From contig NZ_CP030862.1 in the NCBI RefSeq assembly GCF_003325375.1, positions 6,751,501-6,815,500 of the forward strand: 64,000 nucleotides of DNA. Reading direction: 5' to 3'. The translations under genes were made by a program, and so were the position numbers. Below, piece after piece: positions 7,897 through 17,902 of the stretch. Within the stretch, counting starts at the first letter, position 1. Each line of letters opens with the position of its first letter. The DNA comes from Streptomyces globosus. GTDB lineage: Bacteria; Actinomycetota; Actinomycetes; Streptomycetales; Streptomycetaceae. The notes under the pieces are model-generated. The model had not been told where the DNA came from, did not search any database, and worked only from the letters and a program-made list of their open reading frames with translations.

Positions 7897-9363
7897 GTGG
7901 CTGACGAGCTCACCCCGGAGACCCCGGAAGAAGAGCAGCCCAAGCAGACGCACAAGCAGCGCAAGAACGGGCTGTACCCGGGAGTCAGCGACGAACTCGC
8001 CGAGAGCATGCGCACCGGCTGGGCGGACACCGAGCTGCACGGCCTCGAGCCGATCGCGCAGGCCGCCCACACCGCCGCCCGCCGCGCCGCGCTGTCCGAG
8101 CGCTTCCCCGGCGACCGCATCGTCGTGCCCGCCGGCCGGCTGAAGACCCGCTCGAACGACACCGAGTACCCCTTCCGCGCCTCGACCGAGTACGCGTACC
8201 TCACCGGCGACCAGACCGAGAACGGCGTCCTGGTCCTGGAGCCCTCCGGCGACAGCGGCCACACCGCCGCCGTCTACCTGCTGCCCCGCTCCAACCGGGA
8301 GAACGGCGAGTTCTGGCTGTCCGGCCAGGGCGAGCTCTGGGTCGGCCGCCGGCACTCCCTCGCCGAGGCCGAGCAGCTCCTCGGCATCCCCGCCAAGGAC
8401 GTCCGCGACCTCCCCGAGGCCCTCGCCGAGGCCACCGGTCCGGTGCGCGTGGTCCGCGGACACGACGCAGTCGTCGAGAAGGCCCTGACCGACAAGGTCA
8501 CCGCCGAGCGCGACGAGGAGCTGCGCGTCTACCTCTCCGAGGCCCGCGCGGTGAAGGACGACTTCGAGATCGGCGAGCTCCAGAAGGCCGTCGACTCCAC
8601 CGTCCGCGGCTTCGAGGACGTCGTGAAGGTCCTCGACAAGGCGGAGGCCACTTCCGAGCGCTACATCGAGGGCACCTTCTTCCTGCGCGCCCGCGTCGAG
8701 GGCAACGACGTCGGCTACGGCTCCATCTGCGCCGCCGGCCCGCACGCCTGCACCCTGCACTGGGTCCGCAACGACGGCCCGGTCCGCTCCGGCGACCTGC
8801 TCCTGCTCGACGCCGGCGTGGAGACCCACTCCCTCTACACGGCCGACGTCACGCGCACCCTGCCGATCAGCGGCACGTACAGCGACATCCAGCGCAAGGT
8901 CTACGACGCCGTTTACGAGGCCCAGGAAGCCGGCATCGCGGCCGTCCGGCCGGGCGCGAAGTTCCGCGACTTCCACGACGCCGCGCAGCACGTCCTCGCC
9001 GAGAAGCTCGTCGAGTGGGGCCTGCTGGAGGGCCCGGTCGAGCGCGTCCTGGAGCTGGGCCTCCAGCGCCGCTGGACCCTGCACGGCACCGGCCACATGC
9101 TCGGCATGGACGTCCACGACTGCGCCGCCGCGCGCACCGAGGCCTACGTCGACGGGACGCTGGAGCCGGGCATGTGCCTGACCGTCGAGCCGGGCCTGTA
9201 CTTCCAGGCCGACGACCTGACCGTGCCCGAGGAGTACCGCGGTATCGGCGTCCGCATCGAGGACGACATCCTCGTCACCGAGGACGGCAACCGGAACCTG
9301 TCGGCCGGGCTGCCGCGCGCCTCCGCCGAGGTCGAGGCCTGGATGGCGGGCCTCAAGGGCTGA
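7897..9363 (+). CDS. pepP: aminopeptidase P (Xaa-Pro aminopeptidase, M24B)
   Basis: Removes an N-terminal residue before proline; a two-metal cytoplasmic enzyme. 488 residues, the usual size. The aminopeptidase P N-terminal domain (about 45-190, with RFPGDRIVVPAGRLK and TEYAYLTGD) precedes the creatinase-fold domain. All five metal ligands can be placed: two Asp in LLLDAGVETHSLYTADVTRT, His in GTGHMLGMDVHD, Glu in TVEPGLYF and Glu in RIEDDILVT. GTG at 7897 follows GAGGAGA. It ends 92 bases from the convergent HATPase gene, with a 20-bp perfect hairpin between them. Confidence 0.95.
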   Translation: MADELTPETPEEEQPKQTHKQRKNGLYPGVSDELAESMRTGWADTELHGLEPIAQAAHTAARRAALSERFPGDRIVVPAGRLKTRSNDTEYPFRASTEYAYLTGDQTENGVLVLEPSGDSGHTAAVYLLPRSNRENGEFWLSGQGELWVGRRHSLAEAEQLLGIPAKDVRDLPEALAEATGPVRVVRGHDAVVEKALTDKVTAERDEELRVYLSEARAVKDDFEIGELQKAVDSTVRGFEDVVKVLDKAEATSERYIEGTFFLRARVEGNDVGYGSICAAGPHACTLHWVRNDGPVRSGDLLLLDAGVETHSLYTADVTRTLPISGTYSDIQRKVYDAVYEAQEAGIAAVRPGAKFRDFHDAAQHVLAEKLVEWGLLEGPVERVLELGLQRRWTLHGTGHMLGMDVHDCAAARTEAYVDGTLEPGMCLTVEPGLYFQADDLTVPEEYRGIGVRIEDDILVTEDGNRNLSAGLPRASAEVEAWMAGLKG

Positions 9364-9410
9364 CGGCGGCCGGCCCGGCAGGATGCTGCCGACCGGCTGC
9401 GCCGCATTCC

Positions 9411-9452
9411 CGCCGGAGGGCGGGGCCCCGCACGGGGCCCCGCCCTCCGGCG
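9411..9452. terminator. bidirectional terminator, 20-bp perfect stem
   Basis: Arms 9411-9430 and 9433-9452 are perfect complements with a 2-base loop (CA), placed between convergent pepP and the HATPase gene. No T-run on either side, as usual for Streptomyces. Confidence 0.85.
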
Positions 9453-9454
9453 CG

Positions 9455-9943
9455 TCACGACACCTGGAGCAGGGCCGCCCCGTCGCGCCACTTGAGGATC
9501 TTGTCGAAGCTGACCACCGCGCCGCGGCCCGGCCGGTTGCGGAACCGGACGTGGTCGGCGAGCTCCTCGATCAGCCACAGTCCGCGGCCGCTCTCGCCGG
9601 CGACGCCCTCGCCGGCCGCGGGGGCGGACGCCGCCGCCCGCGCCCGCCGGGACAGCGCCGCCGGGCCCGGCTCCGGGAAGCCCGGACCCGAGTCGGTGAC
9701 CTCGATGCGGCAGCAGTCGCCGTCCAGGTAGGCGGTGACCCGGTAGTCGCCGCACGGTTCCGCGGCCGGGGCCGGGCCCCCGTGCTCCACCGCGTTCGCG
9801 CAGGCCTCGCTGAGCGCCACCGACAGCTCGTAGGAGATGTCCGGGTCCACCCCCGCGGTCTCCATCGTCCTCAGCAGCAAACGCCGGGCGAGCGGCACGC
9901 TCGCGGCTTCGCGCCTCAACTGGAGAGACCACCAGATGCTCAT
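9455..9943 (-). CDS. ATP-binding protein, RsbW-like anti-sigma HATPase
   Basis: 162 residues, a single HATPase domain. The N box SEACANAVEHGG, the G1 box VTDSGPGFPEPG and the G2 box ESGRGLWLIEELAD are clear. The N-terminus MSIWWSLQLRREAASVPLARR is typical of this Streptomyces family. ATG 9943 is preferred over a GTG 39 bases upstream, because the extra residues are not family-like and GGGAGG lies 14 bases before the ATG. It probably binds a sigma or anti-anti-sigma partner not encoded here. Confidence 0.88.
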   Translation of the reverse strand: MSIWWSLQLRREAASVPLARRLLLRTMETAGVDPDISYELSVALSEACANAVEHGGPAPAAEPCGDYRVTAYLDGDCCRIEVTDSGPGFPEPGPAALSRRARAAASAPAAGEGVAGESGRGLWLIEELADHVRFRNRPGRGAVVSFDKILKWRDGAALLQVS

Positions 9944-10159
9944 ACCGTTACCTATTGCCTCCCCCGCCGGGCCGTAAGCCACCAGCGCCCCGCGCAGCCC
10001 TCATTCGGCCGATGCGGCACGCCGGAACCGGCGTGTATGCGGCGGAAAGGCCGCACCCAGGGCCGGACACGTCCGGTGAAGCCGACGCACAACGGGCACG
10101 GGCGACCTTCCGGACCTGCCGTACGGGCGTGCGGAGGGCAGTGCGATGATGGCCCGGCC

Positions 10160-10960
10160 ATGACTGTCCCGCAGACGACGCCCGCCGGAGCCGGCCTCCG
10201 GCTGATCCGGGCCGCGGTCTTCACCGCGGTCTGCGTCGTGCTGTCCGCGGTCGGTCACGCCCTCGCGTCCTGCGCGGCGGTCCCCTGGTGGGCCCTGGCC
10301 GTCGCGTTCGCAGGAGTCTTCGCCGTCGCCGCACCGCTCGCCGGGCGGCGTCGCTCACTGCCGGGCCTCGCCGCCGCACTCGCCGGCGGACAGCTCGGGC
10401 TGCACGCCGTCTTCGGGCTCGCCCAGCACGGAACCGCCGCGCAGGCGGCCGACGCCGATGCCGCGCTCAGCGAACTCGCCGCCCGGCTCGTCTGCGGCGG
10501 CAATGCGGTCCCGCTCGGCCCCGAGGACGCCCGCCGGATCCTGGAGGCCGCCGGCCTCGACCCGGCCGCACTCGCGGCGCAGGCCGCGGCCTCTGCGCAC
10601 GCGGGCCACGCCGGCCTGGCGGAGTCCGCCGCCCCGGCCTCCGGCCTGGTCAACCCCGGCATGACCGCTGCGCACCTGCTCGCCGCGCTCGCCGCCGGCT
10701 GGCTCCTCGGGCGCGGCGACGCCGCCCTGTTCCGGCTCGTCGAGCTGTCCCGCGGCTCCGCCGCGGCCGGCCCCGTGCGGGCGCTGTGCGCCGCGCTGGC
10801 GTTCGTACGGGCGCTCGGCGCCGGGCTCACGGCCGCGCCCGCCGCCGGTCCGCGGGTCCGGCGGACCGCCGCCGATCCGGCCGCGCACACCGGCCGGGAG
10901 GCGCTGCACCACACGGTGGTCAGGCGCGGGCCGCCGGCCGCCTACGCCCTCGCAGCCTGA
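10160..10960 (+). CDS. hypothetical integral membrane protein
   Basis: 266 residues. Hydrophobic segments lie at about 14-33, 40-58, 68-88 and 172-190; the loop between the last two is long, Ala-rich and acidic, and the C-terminus (about 235-266) is Arg/His-rich. In genome order it sits just before the copper operon gene ycnI, and a 9-bp inverted repeat follows its stop codon. The His-containing loop and tail are compatible with metal handling, but this is inference only. I do not recognise a named family. Confidence 0.75.
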   Translation: MTVPQTTPAGAGLRLIRAAVFTAVCVVLSAVGHALASCAAVPWWALAVAFAGVFAVAAPLAGRRRSLPGLAAALAGGQLGLHAVFGLAQHGTAAQAADADAALSELAARLVCGGNAVPLGPEDARRILEAAGLDPAALAAQAAASAHAGHAGLAESAAPASGLVNPGMTAAHLLAALAAGWLLGRGDAALFRLVELSRGSAAAGPVRALCAALAFVRALGAGLTAAPAAGPRVRRTAADPAAHTGREALHHTVVRRGPPAAYALAA

Positions 10961-11005
10961 CGCGGCACCCTCCCCGGCCCGGAGCACGGAGGCAGCGGTG
11001 CCGCG
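10961..11005 (+). terminator. possible terminator or attenuator hairpin before ycnI
   Basis: CGCGGCACC (10961-10969) and GGTGCCGCG (10997-11005) are complementary with a 27-base loop, placed directly after the stop of the membrane protein gene. Confidence 0.35.
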
Positions 11006-11061
11006 GTACGCCGCGCGCCCGCGCGCGGAGCCACCGTCATCCCGCCTCCTGGAGTCCTCAC

Positions 11062-11760
11062 ATGAAGAGCTCACGCGTCTCCGCCGCCGCCGTCCTCGCC
11101 GCCGGCGCCGTCCTCGTCCTGTCCGGGCCCGCCTTCGCGCACGTCACCGTGCAGCCGGGCGACGCCCCCAAGGGCGGCTTCGCCACCCTCGAGTTCAAGG
11201 TGCCGAACGAGCGCGATAATGCCTCCACCACGCAGGTCGAGGTCAACTTCCCCGCCGACCAGCCCCTGTCCTCCGTCATGCCGCAGGACGTGCCCGGTTG
11301 GACCGTCACGGTCGAGAAGAGCAAGCTCGCCAAGCCGCTGACGGTGCACGGCAAGCAGATCGACGAGGCCGTCACGAAGGTGACGTGGAGCGGCGGCAAG
11401 ATCGAGCCGGGGAAGTTCCAGCAGTTCCCGGTGTCCGTCGGCAAGCTGCCGGACAACGCCGACCGGATGGTCTTCAAGGCGATCCAGACGTACGACAACA
11501 ACGAGGTCGTCCGCTGGATCGAGGAGGCCAAGGAGGGCGCTCCCGAGCCGCAGACCCCGGCACCCGTCCTCAAGCTGACCGCTGCCAAGGCTGCCGACGC
11601 CCACCACGACGACGCCAAGAAGCCTGCCGACCCCGGCCACACCGAGGCGGCCGCCGGGAAGGGCTCGGACACCACCGCGCGCGTCCTCGGCGTCACCGGC
11701 ATCGTGATCGGCGTCGCCGGCGTCGCCTTCGGCGTGACGGCCCGCCGCCGCACCTCCTGA
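11062..11760 (+). CDS. YcnI-family copper-binding protein (DUF1775)
   Basis: 232 residues, extracytoplasmic. Signal peptide at 1-26 ending SGPAFA, with cleavage leaving His as the mature N-terminus (AHVTVQPGDAPKGG). In the YcnI family this N-terminal His, together with an acidic residue and a Trp, binds Cu(II); GWTV and the VTWSGG segment are present here. A His/Asp/Lys-rich linker (about 177-205) leads to a C-terminal membrane span (about 210-228) and RRRTS, so the protein is tethered outside the cell. It is the first gene of the copper operon through 16385. Family known; role in copper delivery inferred from the operon. Confidence 0.9.
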   Translation: MKSSRVSAAAVLAAGAVLVLSGPAFAHVTVQPGDAPKGGFATLEFKVPNERDNASTTQVEVNFPADQPLSSVMPQDVPGWTVTVEKSKLAKPLTVHGKQIDEAVTKVTWSGGKIEPGKFQQFPVSVGKLPDNADRMVFKAIQTYDNNEVVRWIEEAKEGAPEPQTPAPVLKLTAAKAADAHHDDAKKPADPGHTEAAAGKGSDTTARVLGVTGIVIGVAGVAFGVTARRRTS

Positions 11761-11864
11761 TCCCCCGGGCCGCACCGGCCCGCCCGGATCGTCCGCAGCA
11801 TGCGCGCATCCGGACCCCGTCCGGCTGCGCGTCACCAACCCGCCCCCAGTTCCAGGGAACCCCC

Positions 11865-12518
11865 ATGCGCACCACTCGTGTGACGGCCGCCGCCCTCGCG
11901 GCGGCGGCCGCGCTGACGCTCTCCGCCTGCGGCGGTGAGCCGACCGCCCGGACCGACGCGGTCACCCAGATCTCCGGCCAGGCCAAGACGGGGACCGCGA
12001 CGGTCCTCGACCGGCCCTTCGACAAGCCGGAACTCGTCCTGACGGACACCACCGGCAAGCCGTGGAACCTGCGTGAGCAGACCAAGGGCAAGCCGACGCT
12101 GATCTACTTCGGCTACACCAACTGCCCCGACGTGTGCCCGCTGACGATGAGCAACATCGCCGTCGCCCGGAAGGCGCTGCCCCAGGCCGACCAGGAGAAC
12201 CTGCGGGTCGTCTTCGTCACCACCGACCCCGAACGGGACACCCCCGAATCGCTCGGCGCGTGGCTCAAGGCCCAGGACCCGTCCTTCGTCGGGCTTACCG
12301 GGGACTTCGCCACCATCCAGGCCGCGGCCCGCACGCTCGGCATCGGTATCGACCCCGCCAAGAAGGAGTCCGACGGCAGCGTCGTCTCCATGCACGGCGC
12401 CCAGGTCATCGCCTTCTCCCCCAAGACGGACGAGGGCTACCTCCTCTACGGGGAGAACACGACCGTCGACACCTACACCGCAGACCTGCCGAAGATCGCC
12501 AAGGGAGAGAACCCGTGA
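11865..12518 (+). CDS. sco: SCO1/SenC-type copper chaperone lipoprotein
   Basis: 217 residues. The lipobox LSACGG at residues 21-26 marks a lipoprotein. The thioredoxin-like SCO domain has the copper-binding CxxxC motif (NCPDVCPLTM) and the distal His in SMHGAQVIAF, so all three copper ligands are present. Sco proteins deliver copper to the CuA site of cytochrome oxidase; in Streptomyces Sco also influences the morphological switch that depends on copper enzymes. The stop overlaps the GTG of the next gene (GTGA at 12515-12518), indicating translational coupling. Confidence 0.94.
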   Translation: MRTTRVTAAALAAAAALTLSACGGEPTARTDAVTQISGQAKTGTATVLDRPFDKPELVLTDTTGKPWNLREQTKGKPTLIYFGYTNCPDVCPLTMSNIAVARKALPQADQENLRVVFVTTDPERDTPESLGAWLKAQDPSFVGLTGDFATIQAAARTLGIGIDPAKKESDGSVVSMHGAQVIAFSPKTDEGYLLYGENTTVDTYTADLPKIAKGENP

Positions 12519-13033
12519 CCGCCCGCACCACCCGCACCCTCGCCGCCGCCCTCTCCCTGGCAGCCGCACTGGCCATATCCGGCTGCTCCTCGGACTCCGG
12601 CTCCTCGTCCGATTCCGGGGCGGGAGCAGGTGCCGGCGCACCGGCCGCGGAGAAGCCGAAGCTGTCGGTCAGCGGCGCCTTCATGCCGGAGCCGGTCAAC
12701 GACAAAATGGCCGGCGGCTTCATGGTCATCAAGAACGACTCGAAGACCGCGGACAAGCTCGTCTCCGCCACCAGCGCGCTCTCGGACGACCTCCAGATCC
12801 ACGAGACCAAGGACCAGAAGATGCAGCAGGTCCCGTCCATGGATGTCCCCGCGAACGGCGAGCTCAGGTTGGAGCGCGGCGCCAACCACATCATGTTCAT
12901 GGGCCTGAAGCAGAAGCCGAAGGTCGGCGACAAGATCACCGTCGAGCTGCGCTTCGAGAAGGCCGACCCGGTCAAGGTCGAGCTGGACGTGAAGGAACGG
13001 ACGTACCAGGCCCAGCACGCCACCGCCCACTGA
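12515..13033 (+). CDS. PCuAC-type periplasmic copper chaperone lipoprotein
   Basis: 172 residues. Lipobox AISGCSS near residue 25, a Ser/Asp/Gly linker, then a PCuAC domain. The Cu(I) ligands form the usual His/Met set: IHETKDQKMQQVPSM and later HIMFMGLKQKP. The partner role is to hand Cu(I) to Sco or directly to the CuA subunit. It overlaps sco by 4 bases and is followed after 23 bases by the CopC-CopD gene. The equivalent protein in S. lividans is called ECuC as I remember it. Confidence 0.93.
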   Translation: MTARTTRTLAAALSLAAALAISGCSSDSGSSSDSGAGAGAGAPAAEKPKLSVSGAFMPEPVNDKMAGGFMVIKNDSKTADKLVSATSALSDDLQIHETKDQKMQQVPSMDVPANGELRLERGANHIMFMGLKQKPKVGDKITVELRFEKADPVKVELDVKERTYQAQHATAH

Positions 13034-13056
13034 CGGATCCGAGGGACCGATACGCC

Positions 13057-15114
<2,058 letters not shown>

Positions 15115-15119
15115 ACAGC

Positions 15120-16385
15120 GTGACCGAGAGCAACACCGACATCGAGATCTCCCGCCGCCGGCTGCTCGGCACCGTCGGCGCGGCGGGCGCCACCGGGCTC
15201 GCGCTGGGCGCCACGGGCGGCGCGCTGGTGCAGTCCGCCATCGCCGCCACCCCGTCCGGCGGCACCGGCAGCCTTTCCGCCGTGGGCGCCGCCCGGGTCG
15301 CCTTCCACGGCGAGCGCCAGGCGGGCATCACCACCCCCCTGCAGGCCAAGGGGCACGTGTTGGCCTTCGACCTGGCCCCTGGGGCCGGGCGGAAGGAGGC
15401 GGCCGCGCTGATGCGCCGCTGGTCCGAGACCGCCCGCCGGCTGATGGCGGGCGAGACCGCGGCCACGGCGGACACCGGGATCGCCCTGGACGCAGGGCCG
15501 TGCTCGCTGACCGTGACCTTCGGTTTCGGGCACTCCTTCTTCGAGCGCACAGGGCTCACCGCCCGCCGGCCTGCGGCCCTCGATCCGCTGCCGGACTTCT
15601 CCTCCGACCGGCTGGACCCGCAGCGCAGCAACGGCGACCTGTGGGTGCAGATCGGCGCCGACGACGGCCTCGTGGCATTCCACGCCCTCCGCGCGATCCA
15701 GAAGGACGCCGGGGACGCGGCCAGGGTGCGCTGGCAGATGGACGGCTTCAACCGGTCGCCCGGCGCGACCGCCTCGCCGATGACCTCCCGCAACCTGATG
15801 GGCCAGGTCGACGGCACCAACAATCCGAAGCCCTCGGAGGCGGACTTCGAGAAGCGGATCTTCGTGCCCGCCGCGGGGCCGGGGCCGGCGGAGCACGCGT
15901 GGATGGGCGGGGGTTCGTACGCGGTCGTCCGCCGCATCCGGATGCTGCTCGACGAGTGGGACAAGCAGTCCCTCGCCCAGCAGGAGCAGGTCATCGGGCG
16001 CAACAAAGCCACCGGCGCTCCTCTGACGGGCGGTTCGGAGACAACCGCACTGGACCTGGACAAGATCGGCCCCGACGGCAAGGCAGTCATCCCGGCCAAC
16101 GCGCACGCCCGCATCTCCGCCCCGGCGCAGAACGGCGGGGCGGCGATGCTGCGCAGGCCGTTCTCCTTCCACGACGGCACAGCCGAAGACGGGGCGCCCG
16201 ACGCCGGGCTCCTCTTCATCTGCTGGCAGGCGGACCCGCTGCGCGGGTTCGTCCCGGTGCAGCGCAAGCTCGACCGCGGGGACGCCCTGTCGGCGTTCAT
16301 CCGGCACGAATCCAGCGGGCTGTACGCAGTCCCGCCCGGCCCGCGGGACGGCGAGTACGTGGGCCAGCGGCTGCTCGAAGGGTGA
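15120..16385 (+). CDS. dtpA: Tat-secreted DyP-type haem peroxidase (DtpA-like)
   Basis: 421 residues. Twin-arginine signal SRRRLLGTVGAAG near residues 11-23 followed by a hydrophobic stretch to about 45, so the folded holoenzyme is exported. The DyP hallmark GxxDG is GQVDG (Asp231), and the proximal haem His is in ANAHARIS (His329), followed by the RRPFSFHDG segment. It reduces peroxides and oxidises dyes or copper-loaded partners. GTG 15120 lies 5 bases after the copD stop. In S. lividans the equivalent gene of this copper locus, DtpA, works with copper chaperones in the pathway that matures the GlxA oxidase, as I recall. Confidence 0.93.
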   Translation: MTESNTDIEISRRRLLGTVGAAGATGLALGATGGALVQSAIAATPSGGTGSLSAVGAARVAFHGERQAGITTPLQAKGHVLAFDLAPGAGRKEAAALMRRWSETARRLMAGETAATADTGIALDAGPCSLTVTFGFGHSFFERTGLTARRPAALDPLPDFSSDRLDPQRSNGDLWVQIGADDGLVAFHALRAIQKDAGDAARVRWQMDGFNRSPGATASPMTSRNLMGQVDGTNNPKPSEADFEKRIFVPAAGPGPAEHAWMGGGSYAVVRRIRMLLDEWDKQSLAQQEQVIGRNKATGAPLTGGSETTALDLDKIGPDGKAVIPANAHARISAPAQNGGAAMLRRPFSFHDGTAEDGAPDAGLLFICWQADPLRGFVPVQRKLDRGDALSAFIRHESSGLYAVPPGPRDGEYVGQRLLEG

Positions 16386-16432
16386 AGGTGCCCGAAGGGT
16401 GAACGGAGCCCCGCGGGGCGGGTGCCCGGCAT

Positions 16433-16438
16433 TAGGCT
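16433..16438 (+). promoter_or_regulatory. -10 box of pheA, leaderless arrangement
   Basis: TAGGCT ends 6 bases before the ATG at 16445, so transcription would begin at or next to the start codon. No ribosome site is seen upstream. Confidence 0.45.
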
Positions 16439-16444
16439 GACCGC

Positions 16445-17380
16445 ATGTCGGCCACCCGCTTCACGTATCTCGGTCCCGAGGGCACCTTCACCGAGGCCGC
16501 CCTCCGCACGCTGCCGGAAGCCGCGACCCGGGAGCTCGTCCCGATGGTCTCCGTGGCATCCGCCCTGGACGCCGTGCGCAACGGGGAGGCGGCGGCCGCC
16601 CTTGTCCCGATCGAGAACTCGGTGGAGGGCGGGGTGACCGCCACCCTGGACGAGCTGGCCTCCGGCGAGCCGCTGATGATCTACCGCGAGGTGCTGCTGC
16701 CCATCGCGTTCGCCCTGCTTGTACGGCCGGGTACGGCCCTGTCGGACGTCAAGACGGTCACCGGGCACCCGGTCGCGCAGCCGCAGGTGCGCAACTGGCT
16801 GCGGGCGAACCTGCCGGACGCCGTGTGGGAGTCGGCCGCGTCGAACGCGGACGGGGCGCGGCTGGTGCAGGAGGGCCGCTTCGACGCGGCGTTCGCGGGT
16901 GAGTTCGCCGCCGCCACGTACGGGCTGGTGCCGCTCGTCACGGAGATCCACGACGCGGAGAACGCCGAGACGCGGTTCGTGCTGGTGGGCCGGCCGGCCC
17001 GGCCCGCCGCGCCGACGGGCGCCGACAAGACCTCGGTGGTGCTGTGGCTGGGGGACGACCACCCCGGTGCGCTGCTGGAACTCCTCCAGGAATTCTCGGT
17101 GCGCGGGGTGAACCTGATGCTGATCCAGTCGCGGCCGACGGGCGAGGGCATCGGGAACTACTGCTTCGCCGTCGACGCCGAGGGCCACATCTCCGACCGC
17201 AGGGTGAGCGAGGCGCTCATGGGTCTGAAGCGGACCTGTCCGCAGGTCCGCTTCCTGGGCTCCTACCCGAGGGCGGGCGTCACCCGCAGTGACGTCCGGG
17301 CGCCGCGGCCGGGAACCTCGGACGGCGACTTCACCGCGGCGTCGGACTGGCTGACGCGGTGCCTCGACGGCCGGGCGTAG
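16445..17380 (+). CDS. pheA: prephenate dehydratase
   Basis: Converts prephenate to phenylpyruvate, the committed step to phenylalanine. 311 residues; monofunctional PDT with a C-terminal ACT domain. Landmarks: FTYLGPEGTFTEAAL at the N-terminus, the substrate region VPIENSVEGGV, the conserved Thr-Arg in NAETRFVLV, and the ACT domain (about 200-280) with GALLELLQEFSVRGVNLM and QSRPTGEG, the latter corresponding to the ESRP phenylalanine-binding motif with Gln for Glu. Probably leaderless. A DnaA-box cluster separates it from serS. Confidence 0.95.
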   Translation: MSATRFTYLGPEGTFTEAALRTLPEAATRELVPMVSVASALDAVRNGEAAAALVPIENSVEGGVTATLDELASGEPLMIYREVLLPIAFALLVRPGTALSDVKTVTGHPVAQPQVRNWLRANLPDAVWESAASNADGARLVQEGRFDAAFAGEFAAATYGLVPLVTEIHDAENAETRFVLVGRPARPAAPTGADKTSVVLWLGDDHPGALLELLQEFSVRGVNLMLIQSRPTGEGIGNYCFAVDAEGHISDRRVSEALMGLKRTCPQVRFLGSYPRAGVTRSDVRAPRPGTSDGDFTAASDWLTRCLDGRA

Positions 17381-17401
17381 CGGCCTCCACTGCCCACAGA
17401 G

Positions 17402-17699
17402 TTATCCACAGGCCCGGGGGAGGGCCTGTGGACTAGTCGACACTTCCGGCGCCCCGGGTCGACTTGTCGGCCTTCGGGAAGGGGTTTCGCGCAGGAGAGC
17501 AGGAGATGAACGGCGTCATCCCCGTATCACGAATCAACTCTTTGGGGCGAGCCATTCCCACCCGAATGAGTGTGTGAGGGCGGTTTGAACCGGGATTCGC
17601 CGGGAGGGCGCAGTGGGCGGGATTGATCTAATTCCGTGTCCACAGATACGGCGCACACCCTGTGGACAACCCTGTGGGCTGCGGCTTCCCTGTGGACAA
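17402..17699. other. DnaA-box-like cluster between pheA and serS
   Basis: Five 9-mers match the Streptomyces DnaA box (TTGTCCACA/TTATCCACA type): 17402-17410 (+, TTATCCACA), 17427-17435 (-, TAGTCCACA), 17636-17644 (+, GTGTCCACA), 17661-17669 (-, TTGTCCACA) and 17691-17699 (-, TTGTCCACA). No gene lies in 17381-17902. The cluster lacks neighbouring dnaA/dnaN, so it is not oriC; it may bind or titrate DnaA. Confidence 0.7.
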
Positions 17700-17890
17700 T
17701 CGGCCGTCGCCGGCACCCCGGACGCTGTCCGGATGCTGGGATTCACCCCCTTTCCCGGAATGGCCGGGTTTTATCGGGCGCGGAGCGGCCGACGACTTCC
17801 GGCCACGGGTACAGAGTTTTCCATTCGTTGCAATTAGGACATAGCGACACGCAGCGTGATATCGGTGTGAGGCAGGGAAGCTCAGGCCGG

Positions 17891-17896
17891 TAGCCT
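17891..17896 (+). promoter_or_regulatory. -10 box of serS, leaderless arrangement
   Basis: TAGCCT ends 6 bases before the GTG at 17903, implying a leaderless serS transcript. No T-box leader is seen. Confidence 0.45.
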
Positions 17897-17902
17897 GGTG
17901 GG

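Noticed and set aside
17402..17699. Chromosomal origin oriC
   Set aside because: Only five DnaA-like boxes and no dnaA or dnaN beside it; Streptomyces oriC has many more boxes between these genes.
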